Origin: Caldilineaceae bacterium
GTDB lineage: Bacteria > Chloroflexota > Anaerolineae > Caldilineales > Caldilineaceae
Assembly (NCBI GenBank): GCA_022842065.1
Contig: JALHQH010000005.1
Coordinates: 62,001 to 126,000, forward strand
DNA length: 64,000 nt
Direction: 5' to 3'
Every line of letters starts with the position of its first letter. The stretch's first letter is position 1. The notes beneath the pieces were generated by a model, which worked only from the letters and a program-made list of their open reading frames with translations, did no database searches and was not told where the DNA came from. Shown piece by piece: positions 1-7,957 of the stretch. Made by a program: the position numbers and the translations under genes.

Positions 1-1
1 C

Positions 2-913
2 CTGTTGGCCTGCCTCTTCTTGCATCTAGCGTTATTGACGGTCATCCAACAGGTCTACCCGGCGAGCGTCCGCGCCTATCCGTCTTTGGCGGTCAAGCAG
101 GCCGATATCCTGACTTCATTGGGGTTGACCGTATGTTACGTCCTTGGCTATGTCACGATTGTGATTTATCACTTGGAGAAGCGCCGCCGGCAGGCGGAGC
201 AACTGTTGCTTAATATTTTACCATTGCCGGTGGCGGAAAAGTTGAAATATCACTATACGGGTCAACAAACGATTGCCGACAGCTTTACCGCCTCGATTAT
301 GTTTGTTGATATTGTGAATTTTACCGAACTCTCTGCAACCATGCAGCCCGGTGAACTGGTCGCCTTTTTGAATGAGCTCTTTTCCCATTTTGATATGCTG
401 GCCCAAGCCTATGGGGTCGAAAAGATCAAGACCATTGGTGACTGTTACATGGTTGCCGCCGGTGTCCCCTATCCGCGCCCGGATCATGCTCACGCCCTGG
501 TGCGGATGGCACTGACGATTCAGGCGCATATTCGCCGCCAAAATTTTCAGGGTTACAAGCCAACGTTTCGGATTGGCATCAATAGCGGACCGGTCGTTGC
601 GGGGATCATTGGCCGCCAGAAATTTATCTATGATCTCTGGGGCGATGCTGTCAATGTGGCGAGCCGGATGGAGAGCCAAGGCACCGCTGGCGCAATCCAG
701 ATTACCCAGCGCATCTATCAACTGGTCGCCAATGAGTTTATTTGTCTAAACCAGGGGCTAATTGATGTGAAAGGGAAGGGGCTGATGCCGATTTGGCACG
801 TCGTTGGGGTGAAGCCGGCCATTGCTGCCGCAACGATACCAAGCGTGAATGAGCGCGCCGCGCTGGCCCCTTATCTTTATCGAGCGGCCTATGGAAACCG
901 CGCAACCGGGTAA
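2..913 (+). CDS. Membrane-anchored class III adenylate cyclase (5' partial)
   Basis: Makes cAMP from ATP. The frame is open to the left edge, so the N-terminus and most membrane segments are missing. What remains has a last transmembrane helix (about residues 36-56 of the visible part), a linker ending in NILPLPVAEKLK, and a full cyclase domain. Visible catalytic motifs are FVDIVNFTEL (first metal Asp), EKIKTIGDCYM (adenine-selecting Lys and second metal Asp) and YDLWGDAVNVASRME (adenine Asp, plus the Asn/Arg transition-state pair). The Lys/Asp pair favours adenylate over guanylate cyclase. A second cyclase of the same build follows directly, so this is one half of a tandem duplication. Function is confident from the motifs; the sensory input is unknown. 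Confidence 0.88.
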   Translation: MLACLFLHLALLTVIQQVYPASVRAYPSLAVKQADILTSLGLTVCYVLGYVTIVIYHLEKRRRQAEQLLLNILPLPVAEKLKYHYTGQQTIADSFTASIMFVDIVNFTELSATMQPGELVAFLNELFSHFDMLAQAYGVEKIKTIGDCYMVAAGVPYPRPDHAHALVRMALTIQAHIRRQNFQGYKPTFRIGINSGPVVAGIIGRQKFIYDLWGDAVNVASRMESQGTAGAIQITQRIYQLVANEFICLNQGLIDVKGKGLMPIWHVVGVKPAIAAATIPSVNERAALAPYLYRAAYGNRATG

Positions 914-2099
914 TCATTTTATGCAGATCTTGGATCTAATTTGTGGTCGTCCCAGCCATATTCCTGTGCAACGGCAATTACTAAATTGGCTCACGCTCTT
1001 TAGCAGTGTGATTTCATTGCTGGTCGCGGTGTTGTACTTTATGCTTGGGATTCCTGCGCTTTGGTCTGCGATTGGGAGTGCTGCTTGTTTAATTGCCTAT
1101 CTTGTTGTGCGTTTTCGCCACACCGCCCCGTTGCCGATCAAACTCATGCCCTTTGTGATCTATTTTCTCGCGATCACGACCTCATGGTTTCAGCGTGATG
1201 GCATTCATGGCAGTATTCCCCTCTTTGTGATTTTGCCCTTCCTCGCCGTCGTTGCAATCCTCGAAGGGCGCCTGCGCGCGATCATGATCGTTCTGACTAT
1301 TGTCCACATTGGCCTCTTGATTTATTTGCAGCCGCTCTATCCTGCGCTGTTCACCCCCTACCCTGATGTAAGGATCCAGCAACGTGACCTCTTCTTTTCT
1401 TGCTGTCTGATCGCGCTCTTTGGCATTGGCTACATGGGGGTACTGATCTACAATCTGGAGCAACAGCGGCAGCAGATCGACTCGTTGCTCTACAACATTT
1501 TACCGATTTCGGTTGCCAAGACGTTGCAGCAATACCCTGAACGCAATATTGCCCACTATTTTGAAAATGTTTCCATTCTTTTTGCCGATATTGTCAACTT
1601 CACGCCCCTTTCGAGCGGTCTGACGCCGGTTCGCCTGGTCTCTTTACTCAACGAATTGTTTTCTGATTTTGATGGGTTGGTGACCAAATATGGGGTCGAA
1701 AAGGTCAAGACGATTGGCGACTGTTATATGATCGCGGCGGGCGCACCCACCCTTTGCACGCATCACGCCCAGGTGTTGGCCCAGCTAGCATTGGAGATGC
1801 AACAGTTAGTCAAAGCCAAACAATATCAAGGGCATAGCCTTACCCTGCGCATCGGCATTAATTCAGGCAGCGTCGTCGCCGGTGTGATCGGCAAAAATAA
1901 ATTCACCTACGATCTTTGGGGTGATGCGGTGAACACGGCCAGCCGGATGGAGTCACACGGCAGCGGTGGGGTAATTCAGTTGACCACAACTACCTATGAA
2001 CTGATTCGCGATGAATTCATTTGTCAACCCCAAGGGTCGATTGTGGTAAAAGGCAAGGGCGAGATCGCTGTCTGGTACCTGATTGGGGCGCGCACCTAA
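849..2099 (+). CDS. Membrane-anchored class III adenylate cyclase, tandem paralogue
   Basis: 416 residues from this ATG. About six transmembrane helices lie between residues 45 and 200 with no recognisable extracellular sensor. A short helical linker ending NILPISVAKTL follows, then the cyclase domain (about 240-410). Metal Asp residues sit in LFADIVNFTPL (about 247) and VKTIGDCYM (about 291), and the YDLWGDAVNTASRME motif is complete, so an active ATP cyclase is expected. The longest frame overlaps the upstream cyclase by 65 bases. ATGs at 891 and 921 are alternatives, and 921 would leave an 7-base gap after the upstream stop; no start has a strong Shine-Dalgarno. The close likeness to the preceding gene shows a local duplication, and the two are probably co-transcribed. 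Confidence 0.88.
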   Translation: MSAPRWPLIFIERPMETAQPGNHFMQILDLICGRPSHIPVQRQLLNWLTLFSSVISLLVAVLYFMLGIPALWSAIGSAACLIAYLVVRFRHTAPLPIKLMPFVIYFLAITTSWFQRDGIHGSIPLFVILPFLAVVAILEGRLRAIMIVLTIVHIGLLIYLQPLYPALFTPYPDVRIQQRDLFFSCCLIALFGIGYMGVLIYNLEQQRQQIDSLLYNILPISVAKTLQQYPERNIAHYFENVSILFADIVNFTPLSSGLTPVRLVSLLNELFSDFDGLVTKYGVEKVKTIGDCYMIAAGAPTLCTHHAQVLAQLALEMQQLVKAKQYQGHSLTLRIGINSGSVVAGVIGKNKFTYDLWGDAVNTASRMESHGSGGVIQLTTTTYELIRDEFICQPQGSIVVKGKGEIAVWYLIGART

Positions 2100-2112
2100 A
2101 ACGATGGAAAGC

Positions 2113-2180
2113 GGTCGCGTAGTCGCGTGGTCTAGACCACACGACCACCTGACCACGCGACTACGCGACCACTTTTTAGA
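2113..2180. terminator. Perfect 20-bp inverted repeat with T run after cyclase pair
   Basis: Arms at 2113-2132 and 2151-2170 (starting GGTCGCGTAGTCGCG) are perfect reverse complements separated by 18 bases. ACTTTTTA follows, so the RNA would form a strong hairpin plus a U tract just after the cyclase stop. The word GTCGCGTGG recurs in the hairpin at 15414-15457. Confidence 0.75.
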
Positions 2181-2296
2181 CCAGCCTCGCCTTCGTTGTC
2201 AGTGTGAAAAGTGGCAAAAATGCAATATTCCTGCTTCCCAGCACATCAGGTATAATAAAATGATTTATGCTACCAATTTTGGGAAGGAATCGTTTT

Positions 2297-3649
2297 GTGT
2301 CTGTTTCGTCTCTAAATCCTATGGCGCTTTCGTCGGCGCGCATCTTTAAGACCTGGTGGCCATTGGCCTTGGGCTGGCTGATTATGACGGTGGAAATTCC
2401 AGGGCTGAGCGCGATTATCGCGCGCCTGGCCGATCCGCAGCAAAATCTGGCGGCGTGGGGGGTGGTCTTTCCGTTGGCGCTGATTCTCGCCGCGCCGGTG
2501 ATGATGATGCTCAGTGCCTCCACCGCGCTCAGCAAAGATTGGGCGAGTTATGCCCGTGTCCGCCGCTACATGTGGGGCTTGTCGCTAGCCATTACGCTGC
2601 TCCACGCCCTCTTGGCCTTTACCCCCCTCTATTACCTGCTGGTGGAGCGCATTATCGCCGCCCCACCGGCAATTATCGAACCAGCCCGGCTTGGCTTGCA
2701 GATCATGTTGCCTTGGTCGGCGGCATTAGCCTATCGCCGCTTTAACTATGGTCTGCTCATTCGGTTTGGCCATACCAGTTGGGTGACGATGGGGGCGATT
2801 GTGCGCCTGGCCGTTGATGCCGTCGCCATCACGCTGCTGTTGCTGATCGGTGACCTGCCCGGCATTGTCGTCGCTACCACGGCGATTACCTGTGGTGTCG
2901 TCGGCGAAGCGATCTATGCGATCTGGCGGGTTGGCCCGGTGTTGCGCACCGAACTCAAGGCTGCACCCCTGGTCGCGCAAATCCTGACGCTGCCCAGCTT
3001 TCTGCAATTCTATATCCCCCTGGTGATGACTTCGTTTCTGCAGGTTGTGGTGCAACCCATGACCTCGGCCGCGCTCAGCCGCATGCCGGATCCGCTTTCA
3101 ACCTTGGCGGTCTGGCCGGTGGTCTATGGGTTGCTGATCATCTGGATGAGCGCGGGGATGGCCTACACCGAGACGGTCGTCGTGCTGCTTGATGAGCCAG
3201 GGGCGACACCAGTGTTGCACCGCTTCACTTTGCGTCTCGGCGGTATTACGACTGGGCTCTTGCTCGTGATGGCGCTGACCCCATTGGCTGGGCTCTGGTT
3301 TGGTCAAGTCGCGGCTTTACCCGCCAATTTAACCCAACCGGCCCAATGGGCGTTGTTGTTGAGTGTGCTCTTGCCGGGCCTAACCGTGATTCAGAGTTGG
3401 CATCAGGGTATCTTAATGAATGAGCGCCACACGCGTGGCATTACCGAGGCAATGTTCTTCTCGCTGCTCAGCCATGTGACGGTGTTGGTGATTGGGGTGT
3501 GGTGGGGACGACTGCCCGGCCTCTACATCGGTATTTGCGCCGTGATGGCCGGCAACCTCGCCCGTAGCGGCTGGCTCTGGTATCGCACCCGGCCGAGCAT
3601 GAGAAACCGGCGGATGAGACAACTCGTGCCGGCGCATGGTGATGATTGA
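2297..3649 (+). CDS. Polytopic membrane protein, MATE/ANK-like (MOP superfamily?)
   Basis: About 450 residues and roughly twelve hydrophobic helices spread over the whole length, typical of a flippase or multidrug-type secondary transporter. The opening WPLALGWLIMTVEIPGLS and the pattern of polar breaks resemble bacterial relatives of the progressive ankylosis (ANK) and MATE families, but no diagnostic motif settles the family. The GTG at 2297 is chosen because GGAAGGA at 2282-2288 lies 8 bases upstream; the longer frame from ATG 2267 lacks such a site. The substrate is unknown. The gene stands alone between hairpins at 2113-2170 and 3678-3720. Confidence 0.6.
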   Translation: MSVSSLNPMALSSARIFKTWWPLALGWLIMTVEIPGLSAIIARLADPQQNLAAWGVVFPLALILAAPVMMMLSASTALSKDWASYARVRRYMWGLSLAITLLHALLAFTPLYYLLVERIIAAPPAIIEPARLGLQIMLPWSAALAYRRFNYGLLIRFGHTSWVTMGAIVRLAVDAVAITLLLLIGDLPGIVVATTAITCGVVGEAIYAIWRVGPVLRTELKAAPLVAQILTLPSFLQFYIPLVMTSFLQVVVQPMTSAALSRMPDPLSTLAVWPVVYGLLIIWMSAGMAYTETVVVLLDEPGATPVLHRFTLRLGGITTGLLLVMALTPLAGLWFGQVAALPANLTQPAQWALLLSVLLPGLTVIQSWHQGILMNERHTRGITEAMFFSLLSHVTVLVIGVWWGRLPGLYIGICAVMAGNLARSGWLWYRTRPSMRNRRMRQLVPAHGDD

Positions 3650-3659
3650 GGAAAGATGG

Positions 3660-3737
3660 TGGGTTAGTTAGTTGGGTGGTTGGTTAGTTGGGATTGTCGA
3701 AACAAACAAACTAACCAACCAACAAACTAACCAACCT
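3660..3737. repeat. Inverted repeat of GGTTAGTT-type words
   Basis: GGTTGGTTAGTT (3678-3689) pairs with AACTAACCAACC (3709-3720). Further GTTAGTT/AACTAAC units flank both sides, giving a long low-complexity hairpin. It lies between convergent genes and probably works as a bidirectional terminator. Confidence 0.65.
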
Positions 3738-3741
3738 CTCT

Positions 3742-4143
3742 CTACCCGCGCAACCCATGCCACGGCGCTTGGTCACCTACTTCGACGGAGACATAGCCAC
3801 CATCACCCACACAGGGGCCAAGGATGGCGAGCAATTTGGCCGGGGTGCTGCTGTTGTTGAAGGAGGCGTGGACAATGTTGGCTTTGATAAAGACCGCATC
3901 GCCAGGGCGCAAGGTTTGCGGCGTCTGCTCTAGCCACTGTTCGACCTCACCGTCCAACACATAGATCACCTCTTCTTGATCCGGGTGTTTGTGGAAATTG
4001 TGACCGCCGCCTGGGTTCAGCGTCACCTCGATGACGGTCAGATCCTTTGCTTCGGTGCTGCTGGGGCGGCTCATCCACGCCAGCGAACCCCAGTTCAACG
4101 TCTCGCGCTCGGCCTCGCTGCCGAGGACAAATTTACCATTCAT
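3742..4143 (-). CDS. Single-domain cupin protein
   Basis: 133 residues, one beta-barrel cupin. Motif 1 is GGGHNFHKHPDQEEVIYVLDG (residues about 45-65), with the His, His and Glu metal ligands present. Motif 2 is PGDAVFIKANIVHASFN, with its His. Small cupins of this type bind a metal and can be sugar or metabolite isomerases or oxygenases, or act as sensors; the sequence does not say which. The start is backed by AAGGAG nine bases upstream. It converges on the membrane transporter-like gene across a repeat and is not obviously linked to the XisI gene upstream. Confidence 0.8.
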   Translation of the reverse strand: MNGKFVLGSEAERETLNWGSLAWMSRPSSTEAKDLTVIEVTLNPGGGHNFHKHPDQEEVIYVLDGEVEQWLEQTPQTLRPGDAVFIKANIVHASFNNSSTPAKLLAILGPCVGDGGYVSVEVGDQAPWHGLRG

Positions 4144-4179
4144 TGTGTGGTCTCCTTGGAAATGTGAAATTACACCAGG

Positions 4180-4515
4180 TTAATTAACACCAAAGCCAGT
4201 ATAGGGACGTTTATAGGGTGGGTGAAAGGCTAATACGATATCTTCCTTTGGCACGCCACGTTCGACGAGTTCATTCGCAACCCCGGTATCCGTGGCGTCA
4301 TGCTGAATCCAGATTTTATTGTCGATGATGTCAATATGAATAATACTAGAATGAACGCGTTCATGATTATCCCAACCAATCATCATTACTTCATAATGAT
4401 CATGTTCGCGGTCAGTCACTGCTTCCATATCAATTTCCCCAAAAGCAGGTTTGATGCTGGCATAATCCCCGATCACGCCCTCAATCGCATTTCGGTATTC
4501 TTCTAATCGCGCCAT
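4180..4515 (-). CDS. xisI: XisI-like protein (fdxN element excision controlling factor family)
   Basis: 111 residues matching the XisI family. The N-terminal helix is MARLEEYRNAIEGVI, the middle reads EVMMIGWDNHERVHSSIIHIDIIDNKIWIQHD, and the C-terminus is GVPKEDIVLAFHPPYKRPYTGFGV, the most conserved family stretch. In heterocystous cyanobacteria XisH and XisI are needed for excision of the fdxN element. In most other genomes, as here, they occur as a free pair of unknown purpose. The ATG has a perfect AGGAGGT site and overlaps the 3' end of the XisH frame by 13 bases, so translation is coupled. The partner is damaged (next entry), so XisI may now act alone or be a relic. Confidence 0.85.
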   Translation of the reverse strand: MARLEEYRNAIEGVIGDYASIKPAFGEIDMEAVTDREHDHYEVMMIGWDNHERVHSSIIHIDIIDNKIWIQHDATDTGVANELVERGVPKEDIVLAFHPPYKRPYTGFGVN

Positions 4516-4918
4516 TCGGTTATTACCTCCTGTTCCGGATCATAGACAAGCAATTTGATGTCTTGTTCTTCAACTACCATACTTGCGAAGCGACGGGCAA
4601 AATAAGTTTTGTGAATTTCGATTGGAATCGCCAGATAAAGTATACGTTCCGGCTCATACGTGCGTAATGCAATCCGGTAATTCACAAATTGCCCTACCGC
4701 GGTGTGAAAATCAGCGGTTAAGGAAGCACCAGCAAAACTTTTAATCTCGATGGCAATTTTTCTGCCATCCTTTTCTGCTGCGATCATTTTCTCCGCGGCA
4801 AGATCTATATAAACCGGATCCTGTCCAATACGAAAGTAAAGATGTTCTTTTGTAATTAGCCAATCTTCTTTCGTTAAAGCATTTTTAACGGCATCGTGGA
4901 CAGATCTTTTGCTGGCAT
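4503..4918 (-). pseudogene. xisH: XisH-like gene with an N-terminal frameshift
   Basis: The main frame reads VHDAVKNALTKEDWLITKE, then IDLAAEKMIAAEKDGRKIAIEIKSFAG and a C-terminus ending VITEWRD. This is a full XisH domain with the nuclease-like E..IEIKS core. No ATG lies in that frame before the internal MIAAEK at 4787. The family start, MPAKD, is present as ATG CCA GCA AAA GAT (5' end at 4918) but in another frame. One missing base near 4897-4902 would join MPAKDL- to -HDAVKNAL and give about 138 residues, the normal size. Either the gene is frameshifted (or the base call is wrong), or only a shortened protein from 4787 is made. Confidence 0.7.
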
Positions 4919-5153
4919 TAGCGCTACCATTATTTGTTGCAAATAATTGATTTATCTTGCAGAGTGTTTGGCTCGATCCGGCAAAGCTTTCATTGATAGT
5001 TGGACATTCCCTTACCAGGATCAGATTCTTACCTTGCGTAATGGATGTAGTTTACCATACTTGCGAGGAGTTGTGTAGCCGCTTTCGCTGTGTGCCGTGT
5101 TGAAGTTGGGCTATAAAACAACCCAAAATTGTGGAGCAATATCACCCAAATCA

Positions 5154-5183
5154 TTGTAAATTCCTTTTGCCCTGTGCTATAAT
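5154..5183 (+). promoter_or_regulatory. Putative sigma-70 promoter for the DUF4258/YgiT pair
   Basis: TTGTAA at 5154-5159 and TATAAT at 5178-5183, 18 bases apart. They lie 34 bases before the ATG at 5217, which also has AAGGA at 5204-5208. Confidence 0.5.
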
Positions 5184-5216
5184 CGATAGTAATTAGCAAA
5201 TATAAGGAATATTGTA

Positions 5217-5396
5217 ATGAGTGCGTTACATCGATTTGATCTGGAAAAATTGCGTATCGATGTAACCAAAGGTTTACGTCCGTTACGCATTACGACACAT
5301 GCTCAAGTTGAAGCATTTAAGGATGGGCTAATACTGGCCGATTGGCGCTATACATTTGAACATGGTGAGTTGATTGATGCAATGTACAGTATGTAA
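5217..5396 (+). CDS. Short DUF4258-like protein (possible truncated toxin)
   Basis: A 59-residue reading frame with a good AAGGA site and a promoter. It contains RPLRITTHAQVEAFKDGLILADW and HGELIDAM, resembling the N-terminal two thirds of DUF4258 proteins (RelE-like fold). Those are often encoded just before a YgiT/MqsA-type zinc-finger partner, as happens here. Full DUF4258 domains continue with a further beta-strand block of about 25-35 residues after the GE-I motif; this frame stops at MYSM. It overlaps the downstream ATG by 20 bases. It is therefore either a minimal version or a truncated, inactive toxin. Family assignment comes from pattern and context only. Confidence 0.5.
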   Translation: MSALHRFDLEKLRIDVTKGLRPLRITTHAQVEAFKDGLILADWRYTFEHGELIDAMYSM

Positions 5397-5643
5397 TACA
5401 CCGTTTGAAGAAACGACTGAATTGGCCACACAAGTATATCGCCGGAACGGTGTGGTGGTCACCGTGACCGGGATTCCGGCCACCGCGCTTTGTCCACACT
5501 GTGGTAATGCTGTTTTGGCATGGGAAACAGCCCAAGAAGTGGAAGATTTGGTTTTACCGCTCTTTCAATGGGCGGAAACACACCGATTGCCCAAACCCAT
5601 TGTCACGATTACCTTTCCAGCAGTTGCGCGATTGGCTGCATAA
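5377..5643 (+). CDS. YgiT-type zinc-finger protein (MqsA-like antitoxin?)
   Basis: About 88 residues. A knuckle CTVCNTPFEE near the start and CPHCGNAVLAW near residue 50 form the two CxxC halves of a zinc site, as in YgiT/MqsA N-terminal domains. The rest is a helix (AQEVEDLVLPLFQWAE) and a short tail KPIVTITFPAV. There is no helix-turn-helix, so it is the short form usually found beside DUF4258 or RelE-like toxins. ATG 5377 is preferred over TTG 5374. It probably neutralises or once neutralised the upstream product. The 3' end faces the thioesterase gene 14 bases away. Confidence 0.7.
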   Translation: MQCTVCNTPFEETTELATQVYRRNGVVVTVTGIPATALCPHCGNAVLAWETAQEVEDLVLPLFQWAETHRLPKPIVTITFPAVARLAA

Positions 5644-5657
5644 GCTACAACCGTCGC

Positions 5658-6143
5658 TTAATCGGCGTACACCTGCCAGCCCAGTGCCTCGCCGTCGACA
5701 TCCGCAATGCCGTCCAACGTCATCTTGATATATTTCCCCGTCGCAGTGACGGCCACGGTGCCATCCGGCAAATACAATTCGCCTGTCCCTTCAAAGAGCC
5801 GGCGGTTGGTTTGGGTGATGCGCCCCCGCGCCGTCAATTCGACGCCCAAGGGCACCGGCTGCTGAAAGCGCAGTGCGATCTCCACGGTGACCCCCCAAAA
5901 TTGGGGGGCAGCCTCCCCAGCCCCAATATTGATCGCCCGGCCAATCGTCTCATCCAGGATGCCAGTGGCGACACCGCCGTGCATTCGGCCAGGATAGCCC
6001 TGATGCACCTCGCGTGCGGTGAAACGGGCAAAAACTTCAGGCGTGCCGTCTGGATCAGTGGTTTCATAAAAGGCAACCTGCACGCCGGCCACATTTTTTA
6101 CCCCACAGATAAAACAGTGATAACTATTTGGTTGTTTGTTCAT
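5658..6143 (-). CDS. PaaI-family hotdog thioesterase
   Basis: 161 residues with one hotdog fold. The signature GRMHGGVATGILDETIGRAI (about residues 52-71) contains the HGG turn and the Asp/Glu of 4HBT thioesterases. The N-terminus NSYHCFICGVKNVAGVQV carries the YxxCFxCG-x-N pattern of the PaaI-like subgroup that often acts on acyl-CoA. The substrate cannot be read from sequence. It follows the MBL-fold gene after 9 bases with no Shine-Dalgarno of its own, so it is likely translated from the same message. Confidence 0.85.
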   Translation of the reverse strand: MNKQPNSYHCFICGVKNVAGVQVAFYETTDPDGTPEVFARFTAREVHQGYPGRMHGGVATGILDETIGRAINIGAGEAAPQFWGVTVEIALRFQQPVPLGVELTARGRITQTNRRLFEGTGELYLPDGTVAVTATGKYIKMTLDGIADVDGEALGWQVYAD

Positions 6144-6152
6144 AAAAATGTG

Positions 6153-7004
6153 CTAAACCCACTTGACCCCAGTTGTTGTCTCGGCCAACCGCCCCACGCC
6201 GGCAATATGGGTCGCAATGATCCGGGCATCCTCTTGTAAAGCTGCTGCCGCCAATTTGATGCGGCTGGCTAGATTCGTTTCCGGGTCGGACCAACTCACT
6301 GTCCACGCCGGCTGCTCAACTTCGACTGGATGGTGATAGAGATCGCCCACGCAATAGAGCACCTCGCCCGCTGAAGCAATGCGCACAATCTGGTGGCCGG
6401 GTGTTTCGCCGGGCGCGGCCAGGATGGTAACACCCTCGCTTAGGGCCAGATCACCATCAACCGGCTGCAGGAGACCCTGCGCCCAAACTTCCCCCAGCGT
6501 TTGGCTGATCACTGAGTGGCTGTCGGCGCGCTCGGCTTGTAAGTCTGGTTTTTCCCAGTCGGCGCGGCCCAGATAGACGCGTGCGCTGGGAAAGCTCACC
6601 TGTCGCGCTTCCCCAACCACAGTGGTCAGCGCGTTGAAATGATCGTCATGGGCGTGGGTGATCACCACATGTTGCACCAGCGCGGGATCGATGCCTGCGG
6701 CCTGCATCTGTTCGCGCAGTGAAGCCGGTGGTTGATAATTGGGGAGGGCAAAAGGCGAATCCGCCCCGAAATCATACCGCCCGGCATCGATCAGCACGGT
6801 TGTGGTCGGTAGGCTAATGTGGATACATTGAATGGGCGCTAGGGCCGGCTGTGCAAAGGTATTGGCATAGGCTGCCCGGTCGGCTGTCGGCGGCAGCGCT
6901 AGAAAGCGCGCCAGATCAAATTGGGTATCGCCCACGTTAAATAAGGTGACGGTGGCGTGGCCCACGGTGATGGTTTGCGGCAAGGTTGAGCTCTCCTGTT
7001 TCAT
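6153..7004 (-). CDS. MBL-fold metallo-hydrolase
   Basis: 283 residues. The metal motif THAHDDHF (HxHxDH, near residue 115) is complete. Downstream ligands appear in APGETPGHQ (His), CVGDLYHHP (Asp) and IIATHIAGVG (His). This build resembles lactonase or glyoxalase-II-like MBL proteins acting on small esters, not the true beta-lactamases. No signal peptide, so cytoplasmic. AAGAAG precedes the ATG. It forms a two-gene unit with the PaaI-like thioesterase, which suggests turnover of a thioester or ester metabolite, but the substrate is unknown. Confidence 0.85.
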   Translation of the reverse strand: MKQESSTLPQTITVGHATVTLFNVGDTQFDLARFLALPPTADRAAYANTFAQPALAPIQCIHISLPTTTVLIDAGRYDFGADSPFALPNYQPPASLREQMQAAGIDPALVQHVVITHAHDDHFNALTTVVGEARQVSFPSARVYLGRADWEKPDLQAERADSHSVISQTLGEVWAQGLLQPVDGDLALSEGVTILAAPGETPGHQIVRIASAGEVLYCVGDLYHHPVEVEQPAWTVSWSDPETNLASRIKLAAAALQEDARIIATHIAGVGRLAETTTGVKWV

Positions 7005-7030
7005 GATGCTTCTTTGCTGATCTGCCAGTA

Positions 7031-7720
7031 TTATTCTGCTGCGATTAAACTAATATCGTCAAGGAAAACGTTGCTGCTCTGTCCATTGCCATCGGTGACA
7101 ATCTGCCAACTGAGCGTCGCTGTCTGGCCGATAAAGGCGCTGAGGTCGATGGTACGCGTTTGCCACTCGCTATTGTCGCGTGCACAGAGGATCTGCTGGT
7201 CGACCACCACTTGATCATTGATCAGCAGCGAAAAATGATCACCCCGGCATTCAGTTTCGCTTGAGAGTATGCGCCGCCAATAGTGGAGGCGCGGCGCTGC
7301 TGCCGTGATACTAACCCGCTGGCTGATCGCCGCCACTTCGTGCTCAACGCCACCCAGCCAGACGGCCCATGCGCCGCTATGTGGCTCAACCTCGCCCAAA
7401 GCGGGACGATCTGTGATCAAGGTAGAACGCTGCTGCGATCTCTCTTGCCAGGCAACTGGTCCCAATTCAAAATCACCATTGGTCAGCGCCAGCGGGATTT
7501 GGTGCAGAATTAACGGCAACAAAAAAGCGACCGATGTTGCTGTCGGCGTGGGATCCGGCATCGTGGTGCGAATAAGGGTGGGGGTAGCCGTGGCAACTTG
7601 CCGCTGTCGCTCCCGCCCCTGATGTGCGTAAGTGTTTTGTTGATCGATCTGTTGCAGCCACAGCAGGGAGACGACGAATAGGCCAAGTGTAACCAGCCAC
7701 CGTTTGCATCGGTTTGCCAT
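7031..7720 (-). CDS. Secreted protein with a C-terminal jelly-roll (CBM-like) domain
   Basis: 229 residues. A basic start and hydrophobic helix (WLVTLGLFVVSLLWL, residues 9-23) act as signal peptide or anchor. A Thr/Pro-rich linker follows (PDPTPTATSVAF). From about residue 75 there is a beta-sandwich beginning NGDFELGPVAWQE and ending SNVFLDDISLIAAE, the usual shape of carbohydrate-binding or discoidin-like modules in Chloroflexi surface proteins. No catalytic site is visible. It probably binds a surface glycan. Separate unit between the MBL gene and the 7785-7904 repeat. Confidence 0.65.
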   Translation of the reverse strand: MANRCKRWLVTLGLFVVSLLWLQQIDQQNTYAHQGRERQRQVATATPTLIRTTMPDPTPTATSVAFLLPLILHQIPLALTNGDFELGPVAWQERSQQRSTLITDRPALGEVEPHSGAWAVWLGGVEHEVAAISQRVSITAAAPRLHYWRRILSSETECRGDHFSLLINDQVVVDQQILCARDNSEWQTRTIDLSAFIGQTATLSWQIVTDGNGQSSNVFLDDISLIAAE

Positions 7721-7784
7721 CTCTTGTTTATAGCGCGAAGTTGATCATTCGTCAAACTGCCGGGTAGATGTAATGCAGTATATT

Positions 7785-7904
7785 GGTAGATAAGTAAATC
7801 GGTAGAACGGTAAATCAGTAGCTCAGTCGCCAGCTCCAGCGTTCTACCGATTTACCGATTTACTGATGTACTGATGTACTGATGTACTGATGTACTTATC
7901 TACC
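7785..7904. repeat. Nested inverted repeat with four tandem TACTGATG units
   Basis: GGTAGATAAGTA (7785-7796) pairs with TACTTATCTACC (7893-7904). Inside are AAATCGGTAGAACG and CGTTCTACCGATTT arms, and an 8-bp unit TACTGATG repeated four times at 7861-7892. It shares the word AAGTAAATCGGTA with the array at 41843-41966. It lies between divergently oriented genes. Confidence 0.8.
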
Positions 7905-7921
7905 TTCTCCTTCCCCCCCAC

Positions 7922-7951
7922 TTGAACAGATGTGCGCATTCATGGTAAAAT
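7922..7951 (+). promoter_or_regulatory. Putative uvrC promoter giving a leaderless mRNA
   Basis: TTGAAC (7922-7927) and TAAAAT (7946-7951) are 18 bases apart. The -10 ends 6 bases before the uvrC ATG at 7958, and no Shine-Dalgarno precedes that ATG, so transcription would begin at or next to the start codon. Confidence 0.5.
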
Positions 7952-7957
7952 ACCCCC

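Noticed and set aside
4180..5643. Prophage or genomic island around XisHI and YgiT
   Set aside because: No integrase, attachment-site repeats or phage genes are visible.
5520..6239. 239-residue plus-strand frame
   Set aside because: Antisense of the thioesterase and MBL genes, both of which have strong family motifs.
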